7,058 bases of DNA from Acidobacteriaceae bacterium. GTDB taxonomy: Bacteria; Acidobacteriota; Terriglobia; Bryobacterales; Bryobacteraceae. Both the position numbers and the translations under genes were made by a program. A model generated the notes under the pieces. It ran no database searches. It saw nothing but the letters and a program-made list of their open reading frames with translations, and was not told where the DNA came from. The stretch is taken from contig JAFASD010000331.1 of the NCBI GenBank assembly GCA_019244945.1, forward strand, positions 1 through 7,058, written 5' to 3'. This document shows, in pieces, positions 6,544 through 7,058 of the stretch (position 1 is its first letter; each line of letters starts with the position of its first letter).

Positions 6544-7058
6544 TGGCGACTGGTGCGTTAGGCGTCCTGAAAACAGGAGTTGAAATTGCCGTTCCGGCCG
6601 CTGAGCCGGGAATCGGTAAAGTGATCCTATCTCCCAAAAGCAGCGATCTCATCGCGGACGTTCAGGTGAATCCGTTTCCTGTATGGCCGGATGATCGAGG
6701 GTATTTCCTCGAAGTAGCGCGTCTTGGGCAAGGACTGGTTAGCGAATTTCCCTTTGGGACAACGCAAGTATCGACTGCTTTGAATTATCCCGGAATTATC
6801 AAGGCGTTTCACTATCACAAATTGCAAACGGATTACTGGGTAGCCGCAGCGGGCCTCCTCCAGGTCGCCTTAGTCGACCTGCGCCTCGGATCGAGGACCC
6901 ACGGGCTTAAGAATACCTTCTATGTTGGCGCTCTACGGCCTTGGCAGCTGCTGATACCGCCTGGGGTGGGGCACGGTTACAAAGTTATTGGCGAGCAACC
7001 CTCCGTCTTGGTGTATGTTACGGATCGCACTTACGATCCCAGCGACGAAGGGCGCATC
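6543..7058 (+). CDS. dTDP-4-dehydrorhamnose 3,5-epimerase (RmlC)-like cupin protein, 3' end outside window
   Basis: The frame from ATG 6543 stays open for 172 codons to the window end. RmlC epimerises C3 and C5 of dTDP-4-keto-6-deoxyglucose, the step after RmlB. Cupin-fold signatures are WPDDRGYFLE (48-57, with R52 and E57 matching the substrate-binding DxRGxFxE block), YPGIIKAFHYHKLQTDYW (82-99, where H90 fits the catalytic His), LRPWQLLIPPGVGHGY (131-146) and VTDRTYDPSDEG (159-170, where Y164 fits the conserved active-site Tyr). The usual RGLHYQ is KAFHYH here, as in divergent family members, so the exact sugar is uncertain. About 45 residues precede the DxRG block, more than in classical RmlC. 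The start overlaps the rmlA stop (TGATG), with AGGAG at 6528-6532 ten bases upstream. An internal GTG at 6621 is a weaker alternative start. The pair suggests coupled production of a deoxysugar nucleotide. The catalytic-dyad Asp would lie beyond the window. Confidence 0.78.
   Translation, partial: MATGALGVLKTGVEIAVPAAEPGIGKVILSPKSSDLIADVQVNPFPVWPDDRGYFLEVARLGQGLVSEFPFGTTQVSTALNYPGIIKAFHYHKLQTDYWVAAAGLLQVALVDLRLGSRTHGLKNTFYVGALRPWQLLIPPGVGHGYKVIGEQPSVLVYVTDRTYDPSDEGRI

Overview
This window looks like chromosomal DNA from a free-living Gram-negative bacterium of moderate GC content. Acidobacteriota is my best guess. It rests only on gene character: a divergent HisA, a secreted PQQ-type sugar dehydrogenase, a short RmlA and an algal-type vanadium haloperoxidase homologue. 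No rRNA or other phylogenetic marker is present, so the placement is weak. I see no tRNA, CRISPR array, insertion sequence, phage gene or obvious repeat.

Layout. Bases 1-297 hold the 3' end of a hisA-like gene. A secreted sorbosone/aldose dehydrogenase-type beta-propeller protein (294-1610) overlaps it by an ATGA junction. A polytopic membrane protein of the O-antigen ligase/polymerase family (1624-2889) follows 13 bases later. A secreted endonuclease/exonuclease/phosphatase-fold protein (2890-3777) starts on the base after the ligase stop codon. These four genes form one tightly packed + strand run, probably an operon. A vanadium-dependent haloperoxidase homologue (3793-5340) lies on the opposite strand, convergent with that run. 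A 95-base divergent intergenic region separates it from a second + strand group: a small two-helix membrane protein (5436-5702), a short RmlA-type sugar nucleotidyltransferase (5767-6543), and an RmlC-like sugar epimerase starting at 6543 that is cut by the window end.

How the genes fit together. RmlA and the RmlC-like protein point to making a dTDP-activated deoxysugar. The O-antigen ligase/polymerase homologue points to assembly or transfer of a surface polysaccharide. These fit one envelope-glycan theme, although the haloperoxidase gene sits between them on the other strand. The dehydrogenase and phosphatase-fold protein both carry export signals and would act outside the cytoplasm.

I do not see a clear undescribed system. 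The most unusual points are a Gln in place of the vanadate-contacting Ser in the haloperoxidase homologue, a divergent RmlC with an N-terminal extension, a HisA variant whose gene runs directly into a secreted dehydrogenase gene, and translational coupling of a glycan ligase to a secreted phosphatase/nuclease-fold protein.
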